Source: Flavobacteriaceae bacterium (GTDB lineage Bacteria > Bacteroidota > Bacteroidia > Flavobacteriales > Flavobacteriaceae). Taken from it: a stretch of DNA of 14,443 nt. A model generated the notes under the pieces. That model worked only from the letters and a program-made list of their open reading frames with translations. It did not search any database and was not told the origin of the DNA. Shown piece after piece: positions 8,434-14,443 of this stretch. A program made the position numbers and the translations under genes. The DNA lies in assembly GCA_002702745.1 (NCBI GenBank), contig PABM01000024.1:18878-33320 (forward strand), written 5' to 3'. Every line of letters starts with the position of its first letter. Position 1 is the first letter of the stretch.

Positions 8434-9054
8434 ATGCATTTTGACGAAGAGCAAATTGAAAATCTTGATAAAATATTCAGAATTAATTTAATTAATTCAT
8501 GCTCAGGATACAAGTCAGCAAATTTAATTGGAACAATTTCGGATAAAGGAGTAAAGAATTTAGCTGTATTTAGTTCGATAACACATCTAGGTTCAAACCC
8601 ACCCTTATTAGGTTTTTTTTTAAGGCCAACGGAAATTGTTCCTAGACACACTTATTTAAATATCAAGCAAAACTCATATTACACCATTAATTCTGTACAA
8701 GAAGAATTTGCTGATCAGGCCCATCATACCTCAGCCAAATATGACAGAGATATTTCTGAATTTGATATCACAAAAATTTCCTCAGAGTATATCAATGGTT
8801 TTCCTACTCCTTTTGTTAGTTCCTCTTCAATAAAAATTGGAATGAAGTTTGTAGAAGAGATAAAAATCAATTATAATAAATCAAGATTAATTGTGGGTAA
8901 AATTGTTGAATTAAATGTGGATGATGGTCTTATTTCTATGGACGGGTTTATAAATCTAAACACAGCAAAGGTTGCAACAATTAGTGGTTGCGATGGATAT
9001 TCATTCCCAAAAAGAAATTTCAGAAAGGGATACCAGAAACCTGATAAAAGTTGA
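8434..9054 (+). CDS. Flavin reductase-like protein (FMN-binding split barrel)
   Basis: Soluble 206-residue protein of the flavin reductase-like split-barrel family, which binds FMN and commonly reduces flavins with NAD(P)H. The flavin-binding segment is visible as [13 protein letters not shown] (about 27-39), [16 protein letters not shown] (42-57) and the FFLRPT strand after it, with the second half of the barrel at 120-190 ([31 protein letters not shown]). The gene begins in the base after the aquaporin stop and its TGA overlaps the TTG start of the DUF2256 gene (TTGA). In this operon a supply of reduced flavin for the photolyases is a sensible job, but that is inferred from position. It could instead act on another aromatic or flavin substrate. 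Confidence 0.88.
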   Translation: MHFDEEQIENLDKIFRINLINSCSGYKSANLIGTISDKGVKNLAVFSSITHLGSNPPLLGFFLRPTEIVPRHTYLNIKQNSYYTINSVQEEFADQAHHTSAKYDRDISEFDITKISSEYINGFPTPFVSSSSIKIGMKFVEEIKINYNKSRLIVGKIVELNVDDGLISMDGFINLNTAKVATISGCDGYSFPKRNFRKGYQKPDKS

Positions 9055-9200
9055 AAAAAACTTATCTACCCGAAAAGATATGTCCCGTATGTAACTTTAC
9101 TTTTAAATGGAGAAAAAAATGGAAGAGAGACTGGGATAACGTGATTTATTGTAGTAAAAAATGCAGTAAAATTGGAAGAAGTAAACATCATATTTCCTAA
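9051..9200 (+). CDS. DUF2256 zinc-ribbon microprotein
   Basis: A 49-residue protein of the DUF2256 family, recognised by [15 protein letters not shown], followed by [11 protein letters not shown]. Four cysteines (11, 14, 34, 37) form two CxxC pairs that should bind one zinc. The rest is highly basic and Trp-rich, suggesting nucleic-acid or protein contact. The start must be TTG at 9051: an in-frame stop lies six bases upstream and the family's proteins begin in just this way (M-K-K). It overlaps the flavin reductase stop by 4 bases and the photolyase start by 29. DUF2256 genes commonly sit beside cryptochrome/photolyase genes, as here; their function is not known to me. A photolyase accessory or DNA-lesion binding factor is a guess from context. 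Confidence 0.9.
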   Translation: MKKTYLPEKICPVCNFTFKWRKKWKRDWDNVIYCSKKCSKIGRSKHHIS

Positions 9201-10644
9201 TCAACTTTTTGAAAAATCTCCCCTATTCGATTATAAGTTCAAAACATACTTAATTGAGGAGTTTCTTTTTTTCAAACAATATAAATTTCACAAAAAAAAG
9301 ATTTTTTTTCATAGGGTAAGTATGAAAAAATACTACGATTACTGTTTAAAACATTTTGATGAAGTAGAATATATTAACTCAACTGATAAACATTCAGATA
9401 TCACGGTTCTTTTAGACAAGCTTTCAAAAAGTAACATAAAAAAAATAAATTATATAGATCCCTGTGACAATTGGCTTGAGAAAAGAATCAATAATGTTAA
9501 TTCTATAAAACTAAATCGAATCGAATCGTTACAATTTTTAAACACCGAAGCAGAGAATCAAATTTTCTTCAATCCTTCAAAAAAGAAATATTTCCAAACT
9601 AGTTTTTACAAATTACAAAGGAAGAAGATGAATATTTTAATGGTTGGCAAAGATCCTAAAGGTGACAAATGGACTTATGATGACGAGAACCAAAAAAAAT
9701 ACCCCAAGTCTAAAACTCCTCCAAGTATCACATATCCAATAGAAAATAAAGAATTTTGTGAAGAAGGCATAAATTATGTGAATACACATTTCAGAGAAAA
9801 CTACGGTGTTTTAAATGGTGCAATATCCTACCCAACTGATTTTACATCAGCTAAAAATTGGTTTAATGATTTTTTAAATGAAAGGTTTGCTGAATTTGGT
9901 GATTACGAAGATGCAATTGTTGAGAAAGAAGCAATTCTCAATCACAGCTTACTGTCTCCCCTTATTAATTCTGGATTATTAACCCCTAAATATGTAATAG
10001 ATGAATTAAATAAATATGGTATTAAAAAAAATATACCGATTAATTCATTTGAAGGAATAGTACGACAAATAATCGGATGGAGGGAATTCATTAGAGGTAT
10101 TTATAAAGCAAAAGGAAGCATTGAAAGGACAAGAAATTATTGGAATTTCGATAAGAATATGCCTAAAGCCTTTTATAATGCTACAACAGGTATTAAACCG
10201 ATTGATGACTGCATAAAGAAAGTTAATGAAAATGCTTATTTACATCACATTGAAAGATTAATGGTAATAGGAAATTTTATGTTTTTATGTGAGATTCACC
10301 CAGATGATGTATATAAATGGTTTATGGAGTTTTTTATTGATTCATATGACTGGGTTATGGTTCCAAATGTTTATGGTATGAGTCAATTTGCCGACGGAGG
10401 ACTAATGTCTACAAAACCATATATAAGCAGTAGCAATTATATAATGAAAATGAGTGATTATAAAAAGGGAGGTTGGCAGAGAATTTGGGATGGACTTTAC
10501 TGGAGATTTATTTATAAAAATCAGTCTTTTTTTAAATCAAATCCAAGATTATCAATGATGGTTATAACATTAAACAAAATGGATAAGCCAAAGCTTGAAT
10601 CTCATCTCAAAGTTGCAGAAGAATACTTATCAAAGTTAGTATGA
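9172..10644 (+). CDS. Cryptochrome/photolyase-related protein of the FeS-BCP ((6-4) photolyase) family, lacking the FeS cysteines
   Basis: FAD-dependent photolyase homologue of the PhrB/DPRP type, 490 residues (PhrB has about 507). Order: N-terminal alpha/beta antenna domain (1-130), linker, then the helical FAD/DNA domain (about 200-490) with [10 protein letters not shown] near 303-312 and the double His358-His359 in [10 protein letters not shown], matching PhrB His365/His366 needed for (6-4) repair. Against PhrB numbering a constant shift of 7 holds, which lets the four iron-sulfur cysteines be checked: all are replaced (Pro343, Lys431, Gly434, Arg437) and about ten residues of the loop are missing. 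Trp390 of PhrB is kept as Trp383, but Trp342 is Tyr335. TTG at 9172 is the only sensible start after the in-frame stop at 9142. It likely repairs (6-4) photoproducts or acts as a light sensor; which one is undecided. Confidence 0.9.
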   Translation: MEEVNIIFPNQLFEKSPLFDYKFKTYLIEEFLFFKQYKFHKKKIFFHRVSMKKYYDYCLKHFDEVEYINSTDKHSDITVLLDKLSKSNIKKINYIDPCDNWLEKRINNVNSIKLNRIESLQFLNTEAENQIFFNPSKKKYFQTSFYKLQRKKMNILMVGKDPKGDKWTYDDENQKKYPKSKTPPSITYPIENKEFCEEGINYVNTHFRENYGVLNGAISYPTDFTSAKNWFNDFLNERFAEFGDYEDAIVEKEAILNHSLLSPLINSGLLTPKYVIDELNKYGIKKNIPINSFEGIVRQIIGWREFIRGIYKAKGSIERTRNYWNFDKNMPKAFYNATTGIKPIDDCIKKVNENAYLHHIERLMVIGNFMFLCEIHPDDVYKWFMEFFIDSYDWVMVPNVYGMSQFADGGLMSTKPYISSSNYIMKMSDYKKGGWQRIWDGLYWRFIYKNQSFFKSNPRLSMMVITLNKMDKPKLESHLKVAEEYLSKLV

Positions 10645-11063
10645 TTTATAACTCGACATATAATGATATTGAAAAAGAGATTGAAACAAATAATCTAGTT
10701 GGAAAAAAGTACAACTTAATTAAATCAATCAGACTCAGGGGTATTGGGTCCAAAAGATTAATTGTTGAAGACTTGAGTGTAAATTTTAAAAAAATGATTC
10801 AAAAAAAAAATGATTTAATCTACTCTAATATTGAATTGAGAAACAAAGGTGTAATTGTGTATGTAGTTGAGGGACAAAAGAGATTTACATGGGTAATTCC
10901 ATTTTATAAGCTAGTAATATATAAATCTCCTTCATTTTCTATCCACTCTGATGGTAATTTTATCAGATATAGCAACAAATTAAACCACAAGCAAAATTTA
11001 ACTTTTTTTAAAAAAGTTTTGGACCACAAACACAACTTTAACAAACATAATAATTACATATAA
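10641..11063 (+). CDS. Conserved-looking hypothetical protein in photolyase operon (140 aa)
   Basis: I do not recognise a named family. The 140-residue product has no signal peptide or membrane helix and is basic (Lys-rich). Predicted layout: a short helix (5-17), a segment with KSIRLRGIGSKRL (29-41), a helix, then strands NIELRNKGVIVYVVEG (64-79) and FTWVIPFYKLVIYKSP (82-97), SIHSDGNFIRY (100-110), and a final helix ending in a His/Asn/Lys-rich tail. The alternating strands in the second half suggest a small beta domain. From memory similar proteins follow photolyase genes in other flavobacteria, but I cannot verify this. The start overlaps the photolyase stop (ATGA), and the next gene begins one base after its stop, so it belongs to the operon. 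Confidence 0.8.
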   Translation: MIYNSTYNDIEKEIETNNLVGKKYNLIKSIRLRGIGSKRLIVEDLSVNFKKMIQKKNDLIYSNIELRNKGVIVYVVEGQKRFTWVIPFYKLVIYKSPSFSIHSDGNFIRYSNKLNHKQNLTFFKKVLDHKHNFNKHNNYI

Positions 11064-11064
11064 A

Positions 11065-11358
11065 TTGAAAAATTTAAATGGCATAGATATTGATAGAATC
11101 ATAGAAATGGCTTGGGAAGACAGAACAACTTTCGATGTTATTTTTGAAACATTTGGTTTAAACGAATCTGAGGTGATCTCACTAATGAGAAAAAATCTCA
11201 AATCTTCCAGCTTTAAACTCTGGAGAAAAAGAGTTAGTGGAAGAAAAACTAAACATCAGGCGAAAAGAAATTTTCAGCTTGGTAGATTTAAATGTTCCAG
11301 ACAAAGGAATATAAACCAAAATAAAATAAGTAAAAGAAATGCAAGTAAAAGAAACTGA
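11065..11358 (+). CDS. TIGR03643 family (DUF2805) protein, HTH-like
   Basis: Small basic protein (97 residues) of the TIGR03643 family, recognised by IDRIIEMAWEDRTTFD, FGLNESEVISLMRK, SSFKLWRKRVSGRKTKH and the ending LGRFK. Residues about 21-45 read as a helix-turn-helix resembling sigma region 4 (helix, FGLNES turn, helix), followed by a strongly basic C-terminus, so DNA or RNA binding is plausible; the function is not known to me. TTG at 11065, one base after the previous stop, gives the family's normal N-terminus. Residues beyond about 80 (Asn/Lys/Arg-rich) look like a lineage-specific tail, and the final 20 bases overlap the next gene. The family recurs next to cryptochrome/photolyase genes, as does DUF2256. 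Confidence 0.88.
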   Translation: MKNLNGIDIDRIIEMAWEDRTTFDVIFETFGLNESEVISLMRKNLKSSSFKLWRKRVSGRKTKHQAKRNFQLGRFKCSRQRNINQNKISKRNASKRN

Positions 11359-11575
11359 AATTTTAGAAAAGGCAGCCGAATTTGAAAACAGAAAGCACGT
11401 ATATAAAAGTACTAATGAAAAGATAGTTGCATCAAGGGAGGTAAAAAGCTTAATCCTTGATTTAAATGAAGTCTACAAAGAAAATAAAGATCCTGAAATT
11501 ATGGAAATGATGAAAAGACTTACTCTAATCAAAAGAAAGGTTGAAAAGAGACTAAAAGGAAGACCAAACTCATAA
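11339..11575 (+). CDS. Hypothetical charged helical protein (78 aa)
   Basis: I do not recognise this 78-residue protein. It is almost entirely charged and helical: KETEILEKAAEFENRK (4-19), ASREVKSLILDLNEVYKENK (31-50) and EIMEMMKRLTLIKRKVEKRL (53-72) could form two or three amphipathic helices with coiled-coil propensity and a basic end. There is no cysteine, signal peptide or membrane helix. The ATG lies 20 bases before the end of the TIGR03643 gene, and its TAA shares one base with the ATG of the next gene (TAATG), the same coupling seen elsewhere in this operon, which supports it as a real gene. A role as a small adaptor or DNA-binding helper would be speculation. Confidence 0.75.
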   Translation: MQVKETEILEKAAEFENRKHVYKSTNEKIVASREVKSLILDLNEVYKENKDPEIMEMMKRLTLIKRKVEKRLKGRPNS

Positions 11576-12258
11576 TGAAGAATATTGTTGTCATTGGCGG
11601 AACCAAAGGAATTGGTAAAGCAATCGTAAATGAAGTTGTAGAAAACAACAAAGTGGTTTGTCTAAGTAGAAACCAGACAGATTTTAATCATGATAATTAC
11701 TCATTTTTAAAATTTGATGCATTAGTTGACGATTACCCTGATTTTGAAAAGGCTGATTGTTTAATTTATTGTCCTGGCTCAATCAACTTAAAGCCGATAT
11801 CCACATTAAGTCTTGACGATTTTAGAAATGATTTTGAGCTAAATGTTATCGGAGCTGTGAGAGCAATAAAAAAGTATCTAAACTTGTTAAAAAAATCAGA
11901 ATCAGCCTCCATACTTTTATTTAGTACCGTAGCTACAAAACTTGGTATGCCCTATCACGCCTCTGTTTCAGTTGCTAAATCTGGTATAGACGGTCTTGTC
12001 AAAACTCTAGGATCAGAGCTTGCACCAAAAGTTAGGATTAACGCCATTGCTCCAACCATAACTAATACTGAACTTGCTTCAAAAATACTTAGAAATGATA
12101 AAGTAATTGAAAATATGGTTGAGAGACATCCGCTCAAAAAAATCCTTTCACCTGATGAAGTTGCAAAAATGGCTTCTTTTCTAATTTCTGAAGATGCCTC
12201 TTCTATTTCTGGACAAATATTTAACATGGATGCTGGAATAGTATCTTTTAAAAGCTAG
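11575..12258 (+). CDS. Short-chain dehydrogenase/reductase-like protein lacking the YxxxK tyrosine
   Basis: Cytosolic Rossmann-fold protein, 227 residues, clearly of the SDR superfamily: GGTKGIGK nucleotide loop (8-15), a CPGS equivalent of the NNAG motif (66-69), the helix Asn90 in LNVIGA, Ser117 in LLFSTVA, and the family ending SSISGQIFNMDAG (209-221). In the active site, however, the segment reads YHASVSVAK: counting back from Lys135 the catalytic tyrosine position is Val131. Tyr127 is eight residues before the lysine, too far for the classical triad. Such tyrosine-less SDRs are, from memory, typical of photolyase clusters. It may bind NAD(P) without normal alcohol/ketone chemistry. It overlaps the preceding gene by one base and is followed by a 5-base gap. 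Confidence 0.9.
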   Translation: MKNIVVIGGTKGIGKAIVNEVVENNKVVCLSRNQTDFNHDNYSFLKFDALVDDYPDFEKADCLIYCPGSINLKPISTLSLDDFRNDFELNVIGAVRAIKKYLNLLKKSESASILLFSTVATKLGMPYHASVSVAKSGIDGLVKTLGSELAPKVRINAIAPTITNTELASKILRNDKVIENMVERHPLKKILSPDEVAKMASFLISEDASSISGQIFNMDAGIVSFKS

Positions 12259-12263
12259 TCGAT

Positions 12264-12821
12264 ATGTTAAAAACACTTAAAATAATATTATTAGTTGGAC
12301 TTTCGCTAATTAACAGAGATTTTGACTCTAAAAAATTAAAAAACACCCCTATGTCTCTATATGATATATCAATCAATAGTATTGATGGAAATGGTTTGGA
12401 TTTAAATGAATACAAAGGAAAATTCATTTTGTTTGTGAACGTTGCCTCAAATTGTGGCTTTACAAGACAATACAAAGATTTACAACAGTTATACAATGAA
12501 AATTCTGACAATCTTGTAGTAATTGGGATTCCATGTAATCAATTTGGAGCCCAAGAACCTAGATCTGAAGAACAGATATCAATTTTTTGTTCAGAAAAAT
12601 ACGATGTAACATTTCCAATGACAGAAAAAATATCTGTTAGGGGCTCTAATCAACACCAACTCTATAAATGGCTTACTTCAAAGGATTTTAACGGCAGAAA
12701 ATCCTCAAGTGTAAAATGGAACTTTCAAAAGTATTTGGTTGATAAAGAAGGAAATCTAATAGATTATTGGTACTCCTTAACAAGCCCTATGAGTTCTAAA
12801 ATTACGAACTATATCAAATGA
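12264..12821 (+). CDS. Glutathione peroxidase family thiol peroxidase
   Basis: Non-selenium glutathione peroxidase-like enzyme (185 residues), reducing hydrogen or lipid peroxides, probably with thioredoxin. The catalytic set is complete: peroxidatic Cys64 in NVASNCGFT, Gln97 in NQFGAQEP, and Trp152-Asn153 in VKWNFQKYL. The likely resolving Cys109 in the IFCSEKYDVTFP helix is 45 residues after Cys64, as in thioredoxin-dependent members. The start at 12264 gives an N-terminal hydrophobic stretch (KTLKIILLVGLSLI) like a signal peptide or anchor without a lipobox. Starting at Met30 (12351) would give the ordinary cytosolic form, so location is undecided. The upstream start is favoured because it leaves only 5 bases to the SDR. 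Its stop overlaps the SRPBCC start (ATGA). Confidence 0.92.
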   Translation: MLKTLKIILLVGLSLINRDFDSKKLKNTPMSLYDISINSIDGNGLDLNEYKGKFILFVNVASNCGFTRQYKDLQQLYNENSDNLVVIGIPCNQFGAQEPRSEEQISIFCSEKYDVTFPMTEKISVRGSNQHQLYKWLTSKDFNGRKSSSVKWNFQKYLVDKEGNLIDYWYSLTSPMSSKITNYIK

Positions 12822-13279
12822 AGATTTTTAGACTAGAAAAATCTATCAATTTACCAATTACAATAGAAGAATGCTGGGAGTTTTTTAGCAGTCCTAAGAA
12901 TCTCAAAATTATCACCCCAAATTACATGGGTTTCGATATCATTGACTTGGAAGATACAAAAATGTATTCAGGTCAAATAATTAAATATAATATAACCCCT
13001 TTGCTTGGAATTAATATCAGATGGGTTACTGAGATTTCTCACGTCAAGAAAAATAGTTTATTTGTCGATGAACAAAGATTTGGACCATATAAATTTTGGC
13101 ATCATAAGCACAAATTTGAAATTATTGATGGGGGTGTTAAAATAATAGATATCCTGGATTATTCTCTGCCTTTTGGATTTATTGGTTTATTTTTTCATCC
13201 GTTTTTGGTAAAACCAAAACTTGATGAAATTTTTAGATACAGAGAAAAAAAATTAATTGAAATCTTCGGAAAATTATAA
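12818..13279 (+). CDS. SRPBCC (START/Bet v1-like) family protein
   Basis: Soluble helix-grip protein, 153 residues, of the SRPBCC superfamily, whose members hold hydrophobic ligands in a deep pocket. The pattern is characteristic: a first strand KSINLPITIEECWEFFSSP (residues 8-26), NLKIITPNYMGF, a beta-sheet with RWVTEISHVKKNSLFVDEQ, FGPYKFWHHKHKFE (88-101), DYSLPFGFIGLFF, and a long final helix containing YREKKLIEIFG. Proteins with this FGPYKFWHHKH block often adjoin or are fused to the cell-division-inhibitor-like SDR (YfcH type) and occur in photolyase/carotenoid neighbourhoods. The ligand is unknown. It overlaps the glutathione peroxidase by 4 bases and the CPD photolyase by 1, so it is translated in the operon. 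Confidence 0.88.
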   Translation: MKIFRLEKSINLPITIEECWEFFSSPKNLKIITPNYMGFDIIDLEDTKMYSGQIIKYNITPLLGINIRWVTEISHVKKNSLFVDEQRFGPYKFWHHKHKFEIIDGGVKIIDILDYSLPFGFIGLFFHPFLVKPKLDEIFRYREKKLIEIFGKL

Positions 13280-14443
13280 TGGAAGAGGTAAATATTTTTT
13301 GGTTTCGAAGAGATCTTAGGCTATATGATAACTCTGGATTATGTGAAGCAACAAACGGAAAACTTAAAGTTATCCCATTATTTATTTTTGACACCTCTAT
13401 AACTGATAAGCTTCCAAATGACGATAGACGGATAAATTTTATTTATGATAATCTAAAAAAAATGGATGAAGATTTAAAAAAATATTTTAATTCTTCTATC
13501 ACTGTTTACATGGGCAATCCAACAGAAATATTCAACAAAATAACTTCAGAATATAAAATAAATACTGTTTATTCCAATAATGACTATGAACCTTATGCAT
13601 TATCAAGAGATAATTCGATAAAGAAAATTTTATCAGATAAAAATGTTGAGTTTAAGTCATTTAAGGATCAGGTAATCTTTGAAAAAAATGAAGTTGTTAA
13701 AGACGACGGAAAACCATATGTTGTTTATACTCCATATATGAGAAAATGGAAAAGTATTTTCTATGAAGATTTAACCTGCATTGACGAAAAAATGGTTACT
13801 AGCAACTTTTATGATAAATCTATTTCCAACCTTTTAGATCTGAAAAACTATGGTTTTTATGAAAACAAAAATAAAATCGAGCCTTTTAAATTAAATAGTA
13901 AAATTGTTGAACAATATGCCGAAACAAGAAATTTTCCTCACCTAAATTCAACCTCAAAGATTGGGCCTTATCTAAGATTTGGCACCATAAGTATCAGAAA
14001 GGTTGTTTCTGGACTGCTAAGCTTTAATGATGAAACTTTTTTGAATGAATTGATATGGAGAGAATTTTTTATGCAGATTTTATATCATTTTCCACATACT
14101 GCGACGAATAGTTTTAAAACTAAATATGACAAAATTGTCTGGTTAAACGAGCCTAATTCTTTAGAAGCATGGAAAAAAGGTGAAACTGGATTTCCTTTAG
14201 TTGATGCTGGAATGAAAGAACTTAATAATACTGGATTTATGCATAATAGAGTTAGAATGATTACCGCTAGTTTTTTATGTAAACACCTTCTTGTTGACTG
14301 GAGGATAGGAGAAAAATATTTTGCTCTTAAACTGAACGATTATGAAATGTCTAGTAATATTGGTAATTGGCAGTGGGCAAGTGGCTCTGGGGTTGATGCT
14401 GCTCCTTATTTTAGAATCTTTAATCCACATACTCAAATAACCA
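13279..14443 (+). CDS. phrB: Class I CPD deoxyribodipyrimidine photolyase, C-terminus outside window
   Basis: Light-driven repair enzyme that splits cyclobutane pyrimidine dimers using reduced FAD; 388 codons are present and the last 40-50 residues run off the edge. The N-terminal antenna domain starts NIFWFRRDLRL (5-15), and KDQVIFEKNEVVKDDG is typical of the linker region. The FAD domain includes NELIWREFF (Glu257, Trp260), TGFPLVDAGMKEL, MHNRVRM (Asn323, Met327) and NWQWASGSGVDAAPYFRIFNP. These match E. coli PhrB CPD-contact residues (Glu274, Trp277, Asn341, Met345, Trp384). The electron-transfer triad is complete: Trp288, Trp341 and Trp364 with E. coli spacing 306-359-382 in the same order, apart from one small indel. 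It lacks the HH signature of (6-4) enzymes. The start overlaps the SRPBCC stop (TAATG). Confidence 0.93.
   Translation, partial: MEEVNIFWFRRDLRLYDNSGLCEATNGKLKVIPLFIFDTSITDKLPNDDRRINFIYDNLKKMDEDLKKYFNSSITVYMGNPTEIFNKITSEYKINTVYSNNDYEPYALSRDNSIKKILSDKNVEFKSFKDQVIFEKNEVVKDDGKPYVVYTPYMRKWKSIFYEDLTCIDEKMVTSNFYDKSISNLLDLKNYGFYENKNKIEPFKLNSKIVEQYAETRNFPHLNSTSKIGPYLRFGTISIRKVVSGLLSFNDETFLNELIWREFFMQILYHFPHTATNSFKTKYDKIVWLNEPNSLEAWKKGETGFPLVDAGMKELNNTGFMHNRVRMITASFLCKHLLVDWRIGEKYFALKLNDYEMSSNIGNWQWASGSGVDAAPYFRIFNPHTQIT

Noticed and set aside
10210..10212. Cys347 of the photolyase as a surviving iron-sulfur ligand (close in number to PhrB Cys350)
   Set aside because: Aligning through the conserved HH motif puts Pro343 at the Cys350 position; Cys347 falls four residues later, on a different helix face, and the other three ligands are missing.
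10999..11018. AT-rich inverted repeat (AAC, seven T, six A, GTT) resembling a terminator hairpin
   Set aside because: There is no room for a loop, the stem is only A:T pairs beyond the ends, it is inside a coding region, and the operon continues with a gene starting 1 base after this gene's stop.
11955..12511. Minus-strand reading frames opposite the SDR and glutathione peroxidase genes
   Set aside because: Both strands cannot be explained better than by the clear plus-strand families; the antisense products show no motif and break the compact operon.

Overview
The window looks like chromosome from a low-GC, gene-dense Bacteroidota, most likely a marine Flavobacteriia. The case rests on AT-rich codon use, a fused ResB/CcsA cytochrome c assembly protein, a DUF2911 lipid-free secreted protein, an SSS symporter with a cytoplasmic insertion, no clear Shine-Dalgarno sites, and TAnnTTTG-type promoter elements. 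Genes abut or overlap almost everywhere, so the longest non-coding stretch is under 100 bases. I see no rRNA, tRNA, insertion sequence, CRISPR array or prophage gene.

Left block, minus strand (1-3758): a large CcsBA cytochrome c synthetase, followed 12 bases later by the N-terminal half of a PLP-dependent cystathionine gamma-synthase/beta-lyase family gene cut by the window edge. A divergent spacer (3759-3854) carries a plausible promoter for this block.

Middle block, plus strand (3855-6862): a DUF2520 Rossmann protein, a KdsC-type Kdo-8-phosphate phosphatase, a tiny single-helix membrane ORF of 33 residues that has to be read by eye, and a sodium:solute symporter. They are joined by overlaps of 11 and 10 bases and a 2-base gap. 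The symporter collides tail to tail with a minus-strand DUF2911 gene (6859-7752) through a shared TTAA.

Right block, plus strand (7807-14443, running off the end): eleven consecutive genes with gaps of at most 5 bases or with overlaps. In order they are a TIP1-like aquaporin, a flavin reductase, a DUF2256 zinc-ribbon microprotein, a photolyase of the bacterial (6-4)/FeS-BCP family, a 140-residue unknown, a TIGR03643 family HTH-like protein, a 78-residue unknown, a short-chain dehydrogenase-like protein, a glutathione peroxidase, an SRPBCC protein and a class I CPD photolyase. This reads as one operon for light/UV and oxidative damage. Flavin reductase could supply reduced flavin, the two photolyases would cover (6-4) and CPD lesions, and glutathione peroxidase would remove peroxides. 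DUF2256, TIGR03643, the SDR and the SRPBCC protein are recurrent photolyase neighbours of unknown role.

The most unusual points are these: the FeS-BCP-type photolyase has lost all four iron-sulfur cysteines together with the loop that holds two of them; the SDR lacks the catalytic tyrosine; three genes of the operon start with TTG; and a DUF2256 microprotein overlaps the photolyase start by 29 bases.
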